This document shows, piece by piece, positions 1-6,649 of a DNA stretch of 9,870 bases (positions are counted from its first letter, which is position 1; every line of letters starts with the position of its first letter). The DNA lies in the NCBI GenBank assembly GCA_040386355.1, contig JAZKFP010000295.1:1-9870 (forward strand). Direction: 5' to 3'. The translations under genes were made by a program, and so were the position numbers. The notes under the pieces are model-generated. The model was not told the origin of the DNA. It saw only the letters and a program-made list of their open reading frames with translations, and searched no databases. The stretch comes from JAZKFP01 sp040386355 (lineage in GTDB: Bacteria > Pseudomonadota > Gammaproteobacteria > Pseudomonadales > UBA6940).

Positions 1-2
1 TA

Positions 3-1811
3 AGTACATTTACTGCAACGGCAACATCATTAGCAGAAGTTGATAATTATTCTGTGCAAGTTGATAAAGTAGCGCGCGCTCAAAGTTTATCGAGTAGCAA
101 TTTTGCAAGTGTGGATAGCGTAATTGGAACCGGTACATTAACGTTGAGTTTTGGTACTACTACAACGGGTCCGTACGGATTTACAGCTAACGCAGAAAAA
201 CCTGCCAAAGTTATTACTGTAGATTCAAATAATAATACCCTTTCATCGATGCGCGATCATATTAATAATAATGATTACGGTGTTAAAGCTTCCATATTAA
301 ATGACGGTAGTGGTTTTAAATTAATTTTAAAAGCAGAAGATACCGGCGCAAAAAATAGTGTTCAGTTAGTCGTCACTGGAGATGCTGACGGTAATAATAC
401 AGACAATACAGCCGGTCTATCACGTCTTGCTTTTAATAGTGCAGCTCAAAATATTACTCAAAATACCGCAGCGCAAGATGCTCAACTAAAAATTGATGGC
501 TTAGATATAACTTCAGAATCCAATACCATTAGCAACGCAATTAATGGTGTAACTCTTGATTTATTAAAAGCCGATGTGGGTGTAAGTAAATCGCTCAATG
601 TTAGTCGTAATACTGACGGAATAAAGGAAGAAATTAAAGGATTCGTTGACAGTTACAACAGCTTGGCAACCTATGTTTCAGAAATTACTTCATATAATTC
701 TGAATCCGGCGAAGCTGCATTATTATTAGGTGACAGCACTATTCGAAATTTATTTAGCCAAATGCGTAATGCATTATTTGGCCAAGTCAGTGGTACAGGA
801 AATACGGATATTAAAGCCCTTGCGGATTTAGGCGTATTAAGTTCACAACGTGATGGTTCACTCACATTGGATGAGACAAAGCTTGATGCAGCAATTGCTC
901 GCAGTGCTCCAGAATTAAATGGCTTATTTTCTCAAGCTGGTACTGCAACTGATCCCGATATTCAATTTGTGTCTTCTACTTCCAAAACTGAACCCGGTTC
1001 GTATGCAATAAAAATTACTCAAACCGCTACCAAAGGATTTTTAAATACAGCTGGCGTGTTACCAAATTTTGGCGGCGGCGGAACCGTTACCATAGATGCT
1101 AATAATGATACTTTTAAAATTCGTATCGATGGTACCGCATCAAAATCATTAAATTTAACTCAGGGCGTTTACGCATCGGGCGAAGCATTGGCCGTTGAAA
1201 TTCAAGCGCGCATTAATGAAGACACTAATTTAAGTGCGCAAAGTAAAACTGTTTCCGTTGCCTACAATAGCACTAGTAACCGATTTGATTTTACTTCCAA
1301 TGTTTATGGAGTTAATTCTGCAGTCGCAATTATGGAAGTCGATACAAATTCGGCCGCACAACTTGGGTTTTCTGTAGCCGCTGGTACTCAAGGGATCGAT
1401 GTTGCCGGTAGTATTGACGGTATTGAAGCTGCAGGCTCTGGACAATTTTTAGTCGGTACATCCGGTAAAACACTTGGCCTTAAAATTGGTATTTTAGGTG
1501 GAGCGTTTTCAGTTGGCGGCGAAGCACGCGGCACCATTACTTTTTCAAGAGGTATTGCCGACAAAGTAGATCGTTTAATTGACGGTTTTCTTGAAGCTAA
1601 AGGAACATTGGATAGTAAAACTACAGGTCTAACAGCCAGTTTAACCTCAATAGAAACCTCCAGAGCCAATCTTACTAATTCAACCGCCAAACTTGAAGCT
1701 CGATTATTAGCTCAATTTTCTGCAATGGATGCGATTGTAGGACGGCTTAACAGCGTCGGTTCATTCCTAGAATCGGCACTTGGCGGACTTCCTGGAGCAA
1801 AAGAGTCGTAA
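3..1811 (+). CDS. fliD: Flagellar hook-associated protein 2 (filament cap), 5'-truncated by window edge
   Basis: FliD caps the growing flagellar filament and inserts exported flagellin subunits at the tip outside the cell. The reading frame is open from the first complete codon (nt 3) to TAA at 1809-1811, giving 602 visible residues; the start lies left of the window. The visible start reads like the FliD N-domain (YSVQVDKVARAQSLSS, matching the family's Y-x-V-x-V-x-x-L/V-A-x-A-Q-x-L). Two stretches have the hook IN-like pattern of alternating beta strands with TLxxxRDxIN or LAVEIQARIN helices, at about nt 117-390 and 1065-1330. The C-terminal 60 residues (SLTSIETSRANL, LEARLLAQFSAMDAIVGRLN) are the heptad-like helix of FliD_C. 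At over 600 residues it exceeds the roughly 450-470 of many FliD proteins, consistent with an expanded D2/D3 region. No fliS or fliT follows, unlike the common fliD-fliS-fliT order. Family assignment is firm; the start is unknown. Confidence 0.93.
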   Translation, partial: STFTATATSLAEVDNYSVQVDKVARAQSLSSSNFASVDSVIGTGTLTLSFGTTTTGPYGFTANAEKPAKVITVDSNNNTLSSMRDHINNNDYGVKASILNDGSGFKLILKAEDTGAKNSVQLVVTGDADGNNTDNTAGLSRLAFNSAAQNITQNTAAQDAQLKIDGLDITSESNTISNAINGVTLDLLKADVGVSKSLNVSRNTDGIKEEIKGFVDSYNSLATYVSEITSYNSESGEAALLLGDSTIRNLFSQMRNALFGQVSGTGNTDIKALADLGVLSSQRDGSLTLDETKLDAAIARSAPELNGLFSQAGTATDPDIQFVSSTSKTEPGSYAIKITQTATKGFLNTAGVLPNFGGGGTVTIDANNDTFKIRIDGTASKSLNLTQGVYASGEALAVEIQARINEDTNLSAQSKTVSVAYNSTSNRFDFTSNVYGVNSAVAIMEVDTNSAAQLGFSVAAGTQGIDVAGSIDGIEAAGSGQFLVGTSGKTLGLKIGILGGAFSVGGEARGTITFSRGIADKVDRLIDGFLEAKGTLDSKTTGLTASLTSIETSRANLTNSTAKLEARLLAQFSAMDAIVGRLNSVGSFLESALGGLPGAKES

Positions 1812-1884
1812 TACCCTTAATTTATTATTTATTTTTAACAATCAATTCAATACTTATATTAATGCATAGATTTTATATTCTACA

Positions 1885-2035
1885 GCGGGCGAAAGATGTT
1901 TCGCCCCTACATAATTCGTTCAACGTAAAGGGACATGCATAGGACGGGCTACTAATAAATTCTTCTAAACCCAAACATAATTCAAATATCAACATGTAAT
2001 CGTTAGCGTGTAGGGGCGAATCATCATTCGCCCGC
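1885..2035. repeat. REPIN-like element: two inverted REP-type hairpins
   Basis: Two 27-bp arms (1885-1911 and 2009-2035) are inverted copies matching at 25 of 27 positions, separated by 97 bp. Each arm holds a perfect 8-bp stem with a 4-nt loop: GGGCGAAA-GATG-TTTCGCCC at 1887-1906 and GGGCGAAT-CATC-ATTCGCCC at 2014-2033. The two differences between the arms lie at paired stem positions and swap an A-T pair for a T-A pair, so both stems stay perfect. A GTAG tetranucleotide sits immediately on the inner side of each hairpin (2010-2013 on +, and its complement CTAC at 1907-1910). GTAG next to a palindrome is the known signature of REP elements mobilised by TnpA-REP (RAYT) transposases. No transposase lies in the window, so this would be a non-autonomous copy. 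Confidence 0.75.
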
Positions 2036-2173
2036 TTTTCCAACAGTTGAACATTACTCCTAAACATATTTTGATATCAGAAATATTCAAATAATAAAGT
2101 TAATGAGTTACTAAAAAAACATTCCGATCTAATTTTGATTTGTTAAAAGTATCGATTGATCATATTTTAAAAT

Positions 2174-2209
2174 TGGCTAACCTTTTAAGGAAAGGTTTTA
2201 TTTTAGCCA
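2174..2209 (+). terminator. Nested A/T-rich hairpin, possible weak terminator or leader structure
   Basis: An outer stem TGGCT/AGCCA (2174-2178 with 2205-2209) encloses an inner stem AACCTTT/AAAGGTT (2179-2185 with 2191-2197) with a TAAGG loop. The inner stem is followed by TTATTTT on the + strand, which resembles an intrinsic terminator with only two G-C pairs. It ends 63 nt before the Maf start. It may stop fliD read-through or lie in the Maf leader; the sequence does not decide which. Confidence 0.35.
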
Positions 2210-2272
2210 TTTGGTTAAAACATAGTATTAATAAAACCGTAGTATCAGTTTAAGCGCATTGGAAGTTATGCC

Positions 2273-4321
2273 ATGGATTCGGAAGTACAGCGAAAAGCGC
2301 AGGACGTTGAAAATAGCACCAAATTAATGGAAGCCACCTTTGCGACTAATTTATTAGCGTTTAAAGAATATGTTCCAGAAATTTATGAGTATTTTAAAAA
2401 TTATCAAAATAAAGAAGTGCTGTTAGGTTTTGATGACAATAACCACCCTAATCTTTTTAGCAATAATCATTGGGCATATCCCAAAAATCCTCGTGAAGAA
2501 TCTATAAAACAAGTTGATTTGTATTCAACACAACCATTTCGTTTTCTGTATCGTCCAAAAATTTCTCCAGAAGAACAAAAAAATGCTTATTTTTGCCATA
2601 CCTATCGTATTGCAGAAATGTGTCGTCTTTCTGAAGAAATGCCTAATAATAAAAAAGTTTTAATACCAGATCAAATTCCAATGATGGCCGTTATTGGTAG
2701 TGGACTTGGTTATCATATAACTGACTTAACCGAACGATTTAACATTAGAAATCTTTTTATATACGAACCATACCCAGATGTTTTTTATGCATCAATGTTC
2801 ACCACAAACTACTACCCTATTTTAAAAAAACAATCTGAAGATTTTAAAACAATTACGATGATTATTGGTTGTGATTGGAGTGTATTTATCAACTCACTTG
2901 CACATGATATTAAAAATAAAACTCGTGCATTGTCCGCACAAATTTATGTGTTCCGACATTATTTCAGTGAAAAAACCGATGAAGCTTTACAAAAAACCTA
3001 TGATCTTATTCATCGTGTGTACCAAGGAATGGGCTTTGCAGAAGATGAATTAATTAGTATTAGTCACACCTTGTTAAATTTAAAAACAGCCGAATGCACT
3101 TTAAAACCAGCACGAATAGCCAAGCCTTTACCAGAAGGTGCCACCGCAATTATTGTTGGTAGCGGACCTTCAGTAGATCAAGCAATAGAATTTATTAAAG
3201 AAAATAAAGATCGAGTAGTTATTTTCTCTTGTTCATCTTCACTCAATATTTTACACAAAAATGGGATTAAACCTGATTTTCATGTGGAAATTGAACGCGG
3301 TCAAAATGTTCCGACTTGGCTTAATGGAATAAATGATCCAGATTATTTAAAGCAAATTGATTTTATTTGTTTAAATTCAACCCATCCGGAAAATCCAGGT
3401 AAATTTAAAAAAGCAATTTACGGTTTTAAATCAAATGATACAGCGGCTGTTATTTCTGAATCCATACTATCAAAAGATCAAATTGAAATACTATCTGAAT
3501 GTAATCCTACCGCAGGTAATGGTGCATTAGCCGCTGCAGCACAGATCGGATTTAAAAATATCTATTTATTTGGAATAGACTTTGGTCAAAAAGATATTGA
3601 GGGTAATCATCACTCAAAAGATACTTTGTATTACACCAATGAAAAGCTTAAACAAACATTGGATGTAAAAGACTATATGAAAACGCCAGGCAATTTTGCT
3701 GATGAAGTGTATACCACACAAGCCTGGGATATGGGTCGGTTTGCAATGGAAGTATTACTTGACCGAATGAAAGATATTAAATGTTTTAACTGTTCCGATG
3801 GGATTAAGATTAGACTTGCTACTCCTACACCCATAGATACTATTCATTTAAACCCTACAAAAATGAGCAAAGATAAATTATTGCAATTTATTCATGCTAA
3901 TAGATTCCATGCCTTTCCAAAAGTTGTTGCACAAGAATTTGAAAGTGAATGGATGAAATCGTTTATGTTCATTGAAACGATTATTTCTCACTTTAAAGGT
4001 TATTTAAAACCACAAAAAAAATTAGAATACTTAATGGATATTATTGAACTACAAACTGACTTTTTTATGGAAAATAAAAAACATAATGAAGCAGTTTATA
4101 GTTTTCTATATGGAACTTTAAATCACTTGCAAATTGCAACGCTAAGTTATTTAAGTGAATTGCCTGAGGGTGATTTAATGGAAGAATATATGGAAAAATT
4201 CTTCGTTATTTGGCGCAAACATATTGACGAATGCCTGATGATTGCTCGAGATCATATATACGATCCAACTGGATCCTTCAGCATCAAGCCTTATATTGAA
4301 AGGGATATCAAAAATGTTTGA
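2273..4321 (+). CDS. Motility-associated factor (Maf/DUF115) glycosyltransferase family protein
   Basis: 682 aa, cytoplasmic, no signal peptide. Maf proteins transfer nonulosonic acids such as pseudaminic or legionaminic acid onto serine/threonine of flagellin before export. The N-terminal half carries a Rossmann-like motif VIGSGLGYHI (about 140-149). The DUF115 core begins at about 291 with TAIIVGSGPSVDQAIEFI and continues through GIKPDFHVEIE (331-341), where the acidic residues resemble the metal/nucleotide site of sialyltransferase-like folds. The segment NPTAGNGALAAAAQIG and IYLFGIDFG completes the core; the remaining C-terminal part is probably helical. GGAAG at 2261-2265, 7 nt upstream, supports this start; an ATG at 2268 is in another frame. 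The stop overlaps pseB by 8 bp, so the two are probably translationally coupled. Position after fliD and before pseB supports flagellin as acceptor. The exact sugar is not known. Confidence 0.88.
   Translation: MDSEVQRKAQDVENSTKLMEATFATNLLAFKEYVPEIYEYFKNYQNKEVLLGFDDNNHPNLFSNNHWAYPKNPREESIKQVDLYSTQPFRFLYRPKISPEEQKNAYFCHTYRIAEMCRLSEEMPNNKKVLIPDQIPMMAVIGSGLGYHITDLTERFNIRNLFIYEPYPDVFYASMFTTNYYPILKKQSEDFKTITMIIGCDWSVFINSLAHDIKNKTRALSAQIYVFRHYFSEKTDEALQKTYDLIHRVYQGMGFAEDELISISHTLLNLKTAECTLKPARIAKPLPEGATAIIVGSGPSVDQAIEFIKENKDRVVIFSCSSSLNILHKNGIKPDFHVEIERGQNVPTWLNGINDPDYLKQIDFICLNSTHPENPGKFKKAIYGFKSNDTAAVISESILSKDQIEILSECNPTAGNGALAAAAQIGFKNIYLFGIDFGQKDIEGNHHSKDTLYYTNEKLKQTLDVKDYMKTPGNFADEVYTTQAWDMGRFAMEVLLDRMKDIKCFNCSDGIKIRLATPTPIDTIHLNPTKMSKDKLLQFIHANRFHAFPKVVAQEFESEWMKSFMFIETIISHFKGYLKPQKKLEYLMDIIELQTDFFMENKKHNEAVYSFLYGTLNHLQIATLSYLSELPEGDLMEEYMEKFFVIWRKHIDECLMIARDHIYDPTGSFSIKPYIERDIKNV
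4301..4305 (+). promoter_or_regulatory. Shine-Dalgarno site setting the pseB start
   Basis: AGGGA inside the end of the Maf gene lies 8 nt before ATG 4314. The reading frame stays open upstream to an ATG at 4242, but those 24 extra codons lie within the Maf gene and do not look like PseB sequence. This site therefore favours 4314. Confidence 0.7.
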
Positions 4322-5372
4322 TCAAAAATCCATTTTAATTACAGGCGGCACTGGATCTTTTGGTCAAGAATTTGTTAGCCGTCTTTTAAGTCAGTACAAA
4401 CCAAAACGTATCGTTATTTATTCACGGGATGAATTAAAACAATGGGAAATGTCGGAGCGATTTAAATCAGATATTTTACGTTTTTTTATTGGTGACGTAC
4501 GTGATTGCGATCGATTAAAAATGGCTTTAGAAAACGTAGATTATGTGGTGCATGCTGCTGCTTTAAAGCAAGTTCCTGCTGCGGAATACAACCCGATGGA
4601 ATGTATTAAAACCAATATTATGGGCGCTAACAATGTTATTACCGCCTGTTTAGATCAACACGTTAAAAAAATTGTTGCACTTTCTACCGATAAAGCAGCC
4701 AGCCCTATTAATTTATACGGCGCATCTAAACTTGCTTCCGATAAATTATTTATCGCTGCAAATAATTTAGCAGGCAACAAACCCATTCAATTTTCTGTAG
4801 TGCGCTATGGCAACGTTGCGGGTTCACGCGGATCAGTTTTGCCTTACTTCTCAAAAATCATTAAAGAAGGTTCCGATCATTTACCTATTACGCATACTGA
4901 AATGACACGCTTTTGGATAACCCTAACTGAAGGGGTAGAATTTGTTATTCAATCGTTTTATCGCATGCAAGGTGGGGAAATTTTTGTTCCTAAATTACCT
5001 TCCGTAAAAATGACAGAAGTTGCTACCGCAATGGCACCTGAACTTCCCATTGTAGAAGTAGGAATTCGTCCCGGTGAAAAATTACACGAAATTATGTGTC
5101 CACGCGATTCGGCACATCATACGATTGAATTTGATGATCATTATGTAATTACTCCCACTATTAAAGTCAGTCGAGATTCCGATTATAAAAAAAATACGCT
5201 AGGCGAAATTGGGCACGATGTAGGAATTGGTTTTGAATATGAATCTGGTACAAATCCAGATTTTTTAGAAGTAAGCGAAATTAGAACCTTTGTTCAAAAA
5301 GCTTTTCCAGAACTTGGAATTAATAGTTTGCATACTATCAAACCATCGAACACCAGTCCTTGGATGCATTAA
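4314..5372 (+). CDS. pseB: UDP-N-acetylglucosamine 4,6-dehydratase (inverting)
   Basis: 352 aa, the usual size for PseB. This extended-SDR enzyme removes water from UDP-GlcNAc and inverts C5, giving UDP-2-acetamido-2,6-dideoxy-L-arabino-hexos-4-ulose, the first step toward pseudaminic acid. From ATG 4314 the protein opens MFDQKSILITGGTGSFGQEF, with the nucleotide-binding GGTGSFG at 11-17. VVHAAALKQVP (78-88) is typical of the family. The active site is visible as STDKAASPINLYGASK, with T125, D126, K127, Y135 and K139 (TDKA in place of the usual S/T, plus YxxxK). RYGNVAGSRGSVLPYF and GIRPGEKLHEIM further along are also PseB/FlaA1-like. It overlaps the upstream Maf gene by 8 bp and is followed after 3 nt by an SpsF-type gene, so the three probably share a transcript. 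The related retaining dehydratases (PglF type) are much longer membrane proteins, so they are unlikely. Confidence 0.92.
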   Translation: MFDQKSILITGGTGSFGQEFVSRLLSQYKPKRIVIYSRDELKQWEMSERFKSDILRFFIGDVRDCDRLKMALENVDYVVHAAALKQVPAAEYNPMECIKTNIMGANNVITACLDQHVKKIVALSTDKAASPINLYGASKLASDKLFIAANNLAGNKPIQFSVVRYGNVAGSRGSVLPYFSKIIKEGSDHLPITHTEMTRFWITLTEGVEFVIQSFYRMQGGEIFVPKLPSVKMTEVATAMAPELPIVEVGIRPGEKLHEIMCPRDSAHHTIEFDDHYVITPTIKVSRDSDYKKNTLGEIGHDVGIGFEYESGTNPDFLEVSEIRTFVQKAFPELGINSLHTIKPSNTSPWMH

Positions 5373-5375
5373 TTC

Positions 5376-6095
5376 ATGAAGTCACTTGTCATTATTCAAG
5401 CACGAATGAGCTCTACGCGTTTTCCGGGTAAAGTTTTAAAGGAAATTGCTGGTAAACCCATGCTGTGGTGGCAAGTCTCACGCATTAAAACCTGTAAAAA
5501 GGTTGATCATATTGTGGTCGCAACCAGCACTGATGCGAGTGACGACGTAATCTACGACTGGTGTGTTCAACAGAAAATTGATGTTAGACGTGGCTCATTA
5601 CATGATGTACTTGATCGATATTATCAAGTTGCTAAGGAATTTAAGCCCTTAACCATTATTCGACTGACTGCAGACTGTCCTTTTAGCGATCCAACTATTA
5701 TTGACGATATGATCGATCTCCACGACAGTTCAAAGGCTGATTACACCTCTAATATTTTTCCACCCACTTTTGTGCATGGCTTAGACGCTGAGATCGTTTC
5801 GTTTAACGCGTTGGAAGCTGCATGGCGAGAATCTACAGAAGCTGAAGATCGAGAACACGTATTGCCGTTTGTTTATAAAAATAAGAAACGTTTTCACGCA
5901 TCTAATTTTCAACAAGCAATTAATCAAAGTAAAATTCGATTAACTGTGGACTATCCCGAAGACTTTGATTTGATCAAAAAAGTAATGCTGTGTTTGAATC
6001 CAAAAACACCTTTATTTTCTATCGATGATATTTGTCGAATTTTGGATAAAAATCCAGATATGGCTCAAATTAACGCACATCGAAAGAGTCGCTAA
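5376..6095 (+). CDS. SpsF-family (COG1861) sugar nucleotidyltransferase, cytidylyltransferase-like
   Basis: 239 aa, cytoplasmic. The N-terminus VIIQARMSSTRFPGKVL (5-21) is the nucleotide-binding signature of the SpsF / acylneuraminate-cytidylyltransferase-like family. RLTADCPFSDP (96-106) carries the aspartate expected to help bind metal and CTP, and GLDAEIVS plus TVDYPEDF are further family motifs. Members are often annotated as spore coat polysaccharide protein SpsF or glycosyltransferase family protein and occur in surface-sugar clusters. Next to pseB, a role as the enzyme that makes a CMP-activated nonulosonic acid is a reasonable inference, not shown. It differs from the classical PseF/NeuA opening (IPARGGSKRIP-like). 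The start is 3 nt after the pseB stop; the only purine-rich site is GGA at 5362-5364, distant, so translation probably depends on coupling. It is the last + strand gene of the run. Confidence 0.82.
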   Translation: MKSLVIIQARMSSTRFPGKVLKEIAGKPMLWWQVSRIKTCKKVDHIVVATSTDASDDVIYDWCVQQKIDVRRGSLHDVLDRYYQVAKEFKPLTIIRLTADCPFSDPTIIDDMIDLHDSSKADYTSNIFPPTFVHGLDAEIVSFNALEAAWRESTEAEDREHVLPFVYKNKKRFHASNFQQAINQSKIRLTVDYPEDFDLIKKVMLCLNPKTPLFSIDDICRILDKNPDMAQINAHRKSR

Positions 6096-6116
6096 AATCT
6101 TTAATAAGTAACACAT

Positions 6117-6377
6117 TTAATTGATAAAGGGTTTAATTGCATTAACATATTCTTGTTTGGCCTGCTCTTGAGAAGTACCTTTCAACTTTTCCCACGCATC
6201 GAACTTTGCCCGACCTACTACGTTTATAAAGCTGGGCTGCTTACCTTTAACGTCTCCTTCAGTTGCCTGTTTGTAGAGTGCGTAAAAGCGTAATTTTTCA
6301 GCGTTTGATAAATTGACAGAGGAATTTGAACCAGTTACAAACTCAACTGCGGCAGAAAAGTCTTCCTGTATGGACAT
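6117..6377 (-). CDS. Acyl-CoA-binding protein (ACBP)
   Basis: 86 aa, the classic ACBP length, a four-helix cytosolic protein that binds medium- and long-chain acyl-CoA esters. The core FYALYKQATEGD (31-42) and KFDAWEKLKGTSQEQA (58-73) are diagnostic. All four residues known from bovine ACBP to contact the CoA ligand are conserved by alignment: Tyr28, Lys32, Lys54 and Tyr73 correspond to Y32, K36, K58 and Y77. The frame extends 11 codons further up to 6410, but those residues run into a terminator hairpin, while ATG 6377 has AAGGA 7 nt upstream and gives the family N-terminus. The gene converges on the sugar genes with a 21-bp gap and is separated from tgpA by about 430 bp and a terminator, so it is probably transcribed alone. 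I see only a weak promoter candidate next to the terminator. ACBP is widespread in eukaryotes but patchy in bacteria. Confidence 0.93.
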   Translation of the reverse strand: MSIQEDFSAAVEFVTGSNSSVNLSNAEKLRFYALYKQATEGDVKGKQPSFINVVGRAKFDAWEKLKGTSQEQAKQEYVNAIKPFIN

Positions 6378-6384
6378 TACTATT

Positions 6385-6389
6385 TCCTT
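6385..6389 (-). promoter_or_regulatory. Shine-Dalgarno site setting the ACBP start
   Basis: On the - strand AAGGA lies 7 nt before ATG 6377. This selects the 86-aa form over a longer frame starting at 6410. Confidence 0.7.
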
Positions 6390-6404
6390 AAATGATATAC
6401 CTGT

Positions 6405-6441
6405 TAACAAAACGCCCGATAATCTAAAAGATTTCGGGCGT
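6405..6441 (-). terminator. Intrinsic terminator read on the - strand
   Basis: Stem ACGCCCGA/TCGGGCGT (6412-6419 with 6434-6441) continues, past one bulged T at 6420, into AATCT/AGATT around an AAA loop. On the - strand the GC-rich stem is followed by TTTTGTT; on the + strand it is followed by CTCTAG, with no T run. It should end - strand transcripts arriving from the right (tgpA or the small ORF at 6493-6579) and insulate the ACBP gene. Confidence 0.7.
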
Positions 6442-6445
6442 CTCT

Positions 6446-6465
6446 AGTGAGTTTAAGGACTCACT
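6446..6465. repeat. Perfect 7-bp hairpin beside the terminator
   Basis: AGTGAGT (6446-6452) and ACTCACT (6459-6465) form a perfect 7-bp stem with a 6-nt loop. It lies 4 bp from the terminator stem, so a - strand transcript would end in two adjacent stem-loops, as many small RNAs do. Its function is not known. Confidence 0.55.
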
Positions 6466-6492
6466 TACTTTCAGTTTTACAAGGACTTTTTA

Positions 6493-6579
6493 TCACATAC
6501 CTTTAAAAAGACCTGTACAAGCTTCTTGTAGACCAACGGAGTAAACGATGAACATAAGAATGGAGGCTTTAATCATCAT
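6493..6579 (-). CDS. Possible 28-aa hydrophobic small protein
   Basis: Unrecognised. The frame starts with two ATG codons (6579 and 6576) and stops at TGA 6495-6493. On the - strand AAGGA (6592-6588) lies 8 nt upstream. A promoter-like pair, TTGTTT (6629-6624) and CATAAT (6607-6602) with a 16-nt spacer, would start a transcript just ahead of that site. Residues 5-17 (ASILMFIVYSVGL) could form a short membrane helix; the tail QEACTGLFKGM holds one cysteine. Downstream come the 6446-6465 hairpin and the terminator at 6412-6441, completing a plausible stand-alone unit of about 190 nt. It overlaps an opposing ORF by 32 bp. Length alone gives no statistical support; evidence is the arrangement of signals. 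Confidence 0.35.
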   Translation of the reverse strand: MMIKASILMFIVYSVGLQEACTGLFKGM

Positions 6580-6649
6580 AAGATTTATCCTTATTTTTGT
6601 GATTATGGTTATAGTAATTGGTAAAACAACCTGCTTCTCTATTTCGTAA
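6548..6649 (+). CDS. Possible 33-aa hydrophobic small protein
   Basis: Unrecognised. ATG 6548 follows GGAG (6538-6541) at a 6-nt spacing, and the stop TAA at 6647-6649 forms the first bases of a hairpin that ends in five T residues. Residues 8-25 (LIIIRFILIFVIMVIVIG) are an almost unbroken membrane-helix candidate with one arginine; the tail has a single cysteine. The shape, a short strongly hydrophobic peptide with its own Shine-Dalgarno sequence and terminator, resembles type I toxin peptides. The region is T-rich, however, and random T-rich sequence encodes hydrophobic residues. The 28-aa ORF on the opposite strand overlaps it, and perhaps only one of the two is real. Confidence 0.3.
   Translation: MNIRMEALIIIRFILIFVIMVIVIGKTTCFSIS

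Larger units (their letters stand above)
1812..2272. other. Intergenic region between fliD and the Maf gene (461 bp)
   Basis: I see no credible gene here. A possible 64-codon frame on the - strand (1873-2067) is produced by the inverted repeats. The stretch holds a REPIN-like element (1885-2035) and an A/T-rich nested hairpin (2174-2209). There is no strong GC-rich terminator straight after fliD. I found no convincing FliA (sigma-28) promoter: a TAAAGTTA near 2095 and a CCGATCTAA near 2125 are too far apart for the known spacing. Confidence 0.7.

Noticed and set aside
1388..1690. 100-codon frame on the - strand inside fliD
   Set aside because: It lies wholly antisense to a firmly assigned gene, and its residue make-up is what the reverse of FliD would give.
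1885..2035. CRISPR array
   Set aside because: There are only two copies, in inverted and not direct orientation, so this is not a repeat-spacer array.
1873..2067. 64-codon frame on the - strand between fliD and the Maf gene
   Set aside because: It runs through both arms of the inverted repeat, has no recognisable protein family and no clear Shine-Dalgarno sequence.
2095..2132. Possible FliA (sigma-28) promoter TAAAGTTA ... CCGATCTAA
   Set aside because: The spacing is about 20 nt in place of the roughly 11 nt known for sigma-28 promoters, and the -10 part is incomplete.
2821..2831. Run of seven A residues in the Maf gene as a phase-variation tract
   Set aside because: The run is short, encodes Lys-Lys in frame, and such runs are common in AT-rich coding sequence; no long G or C tract is present.
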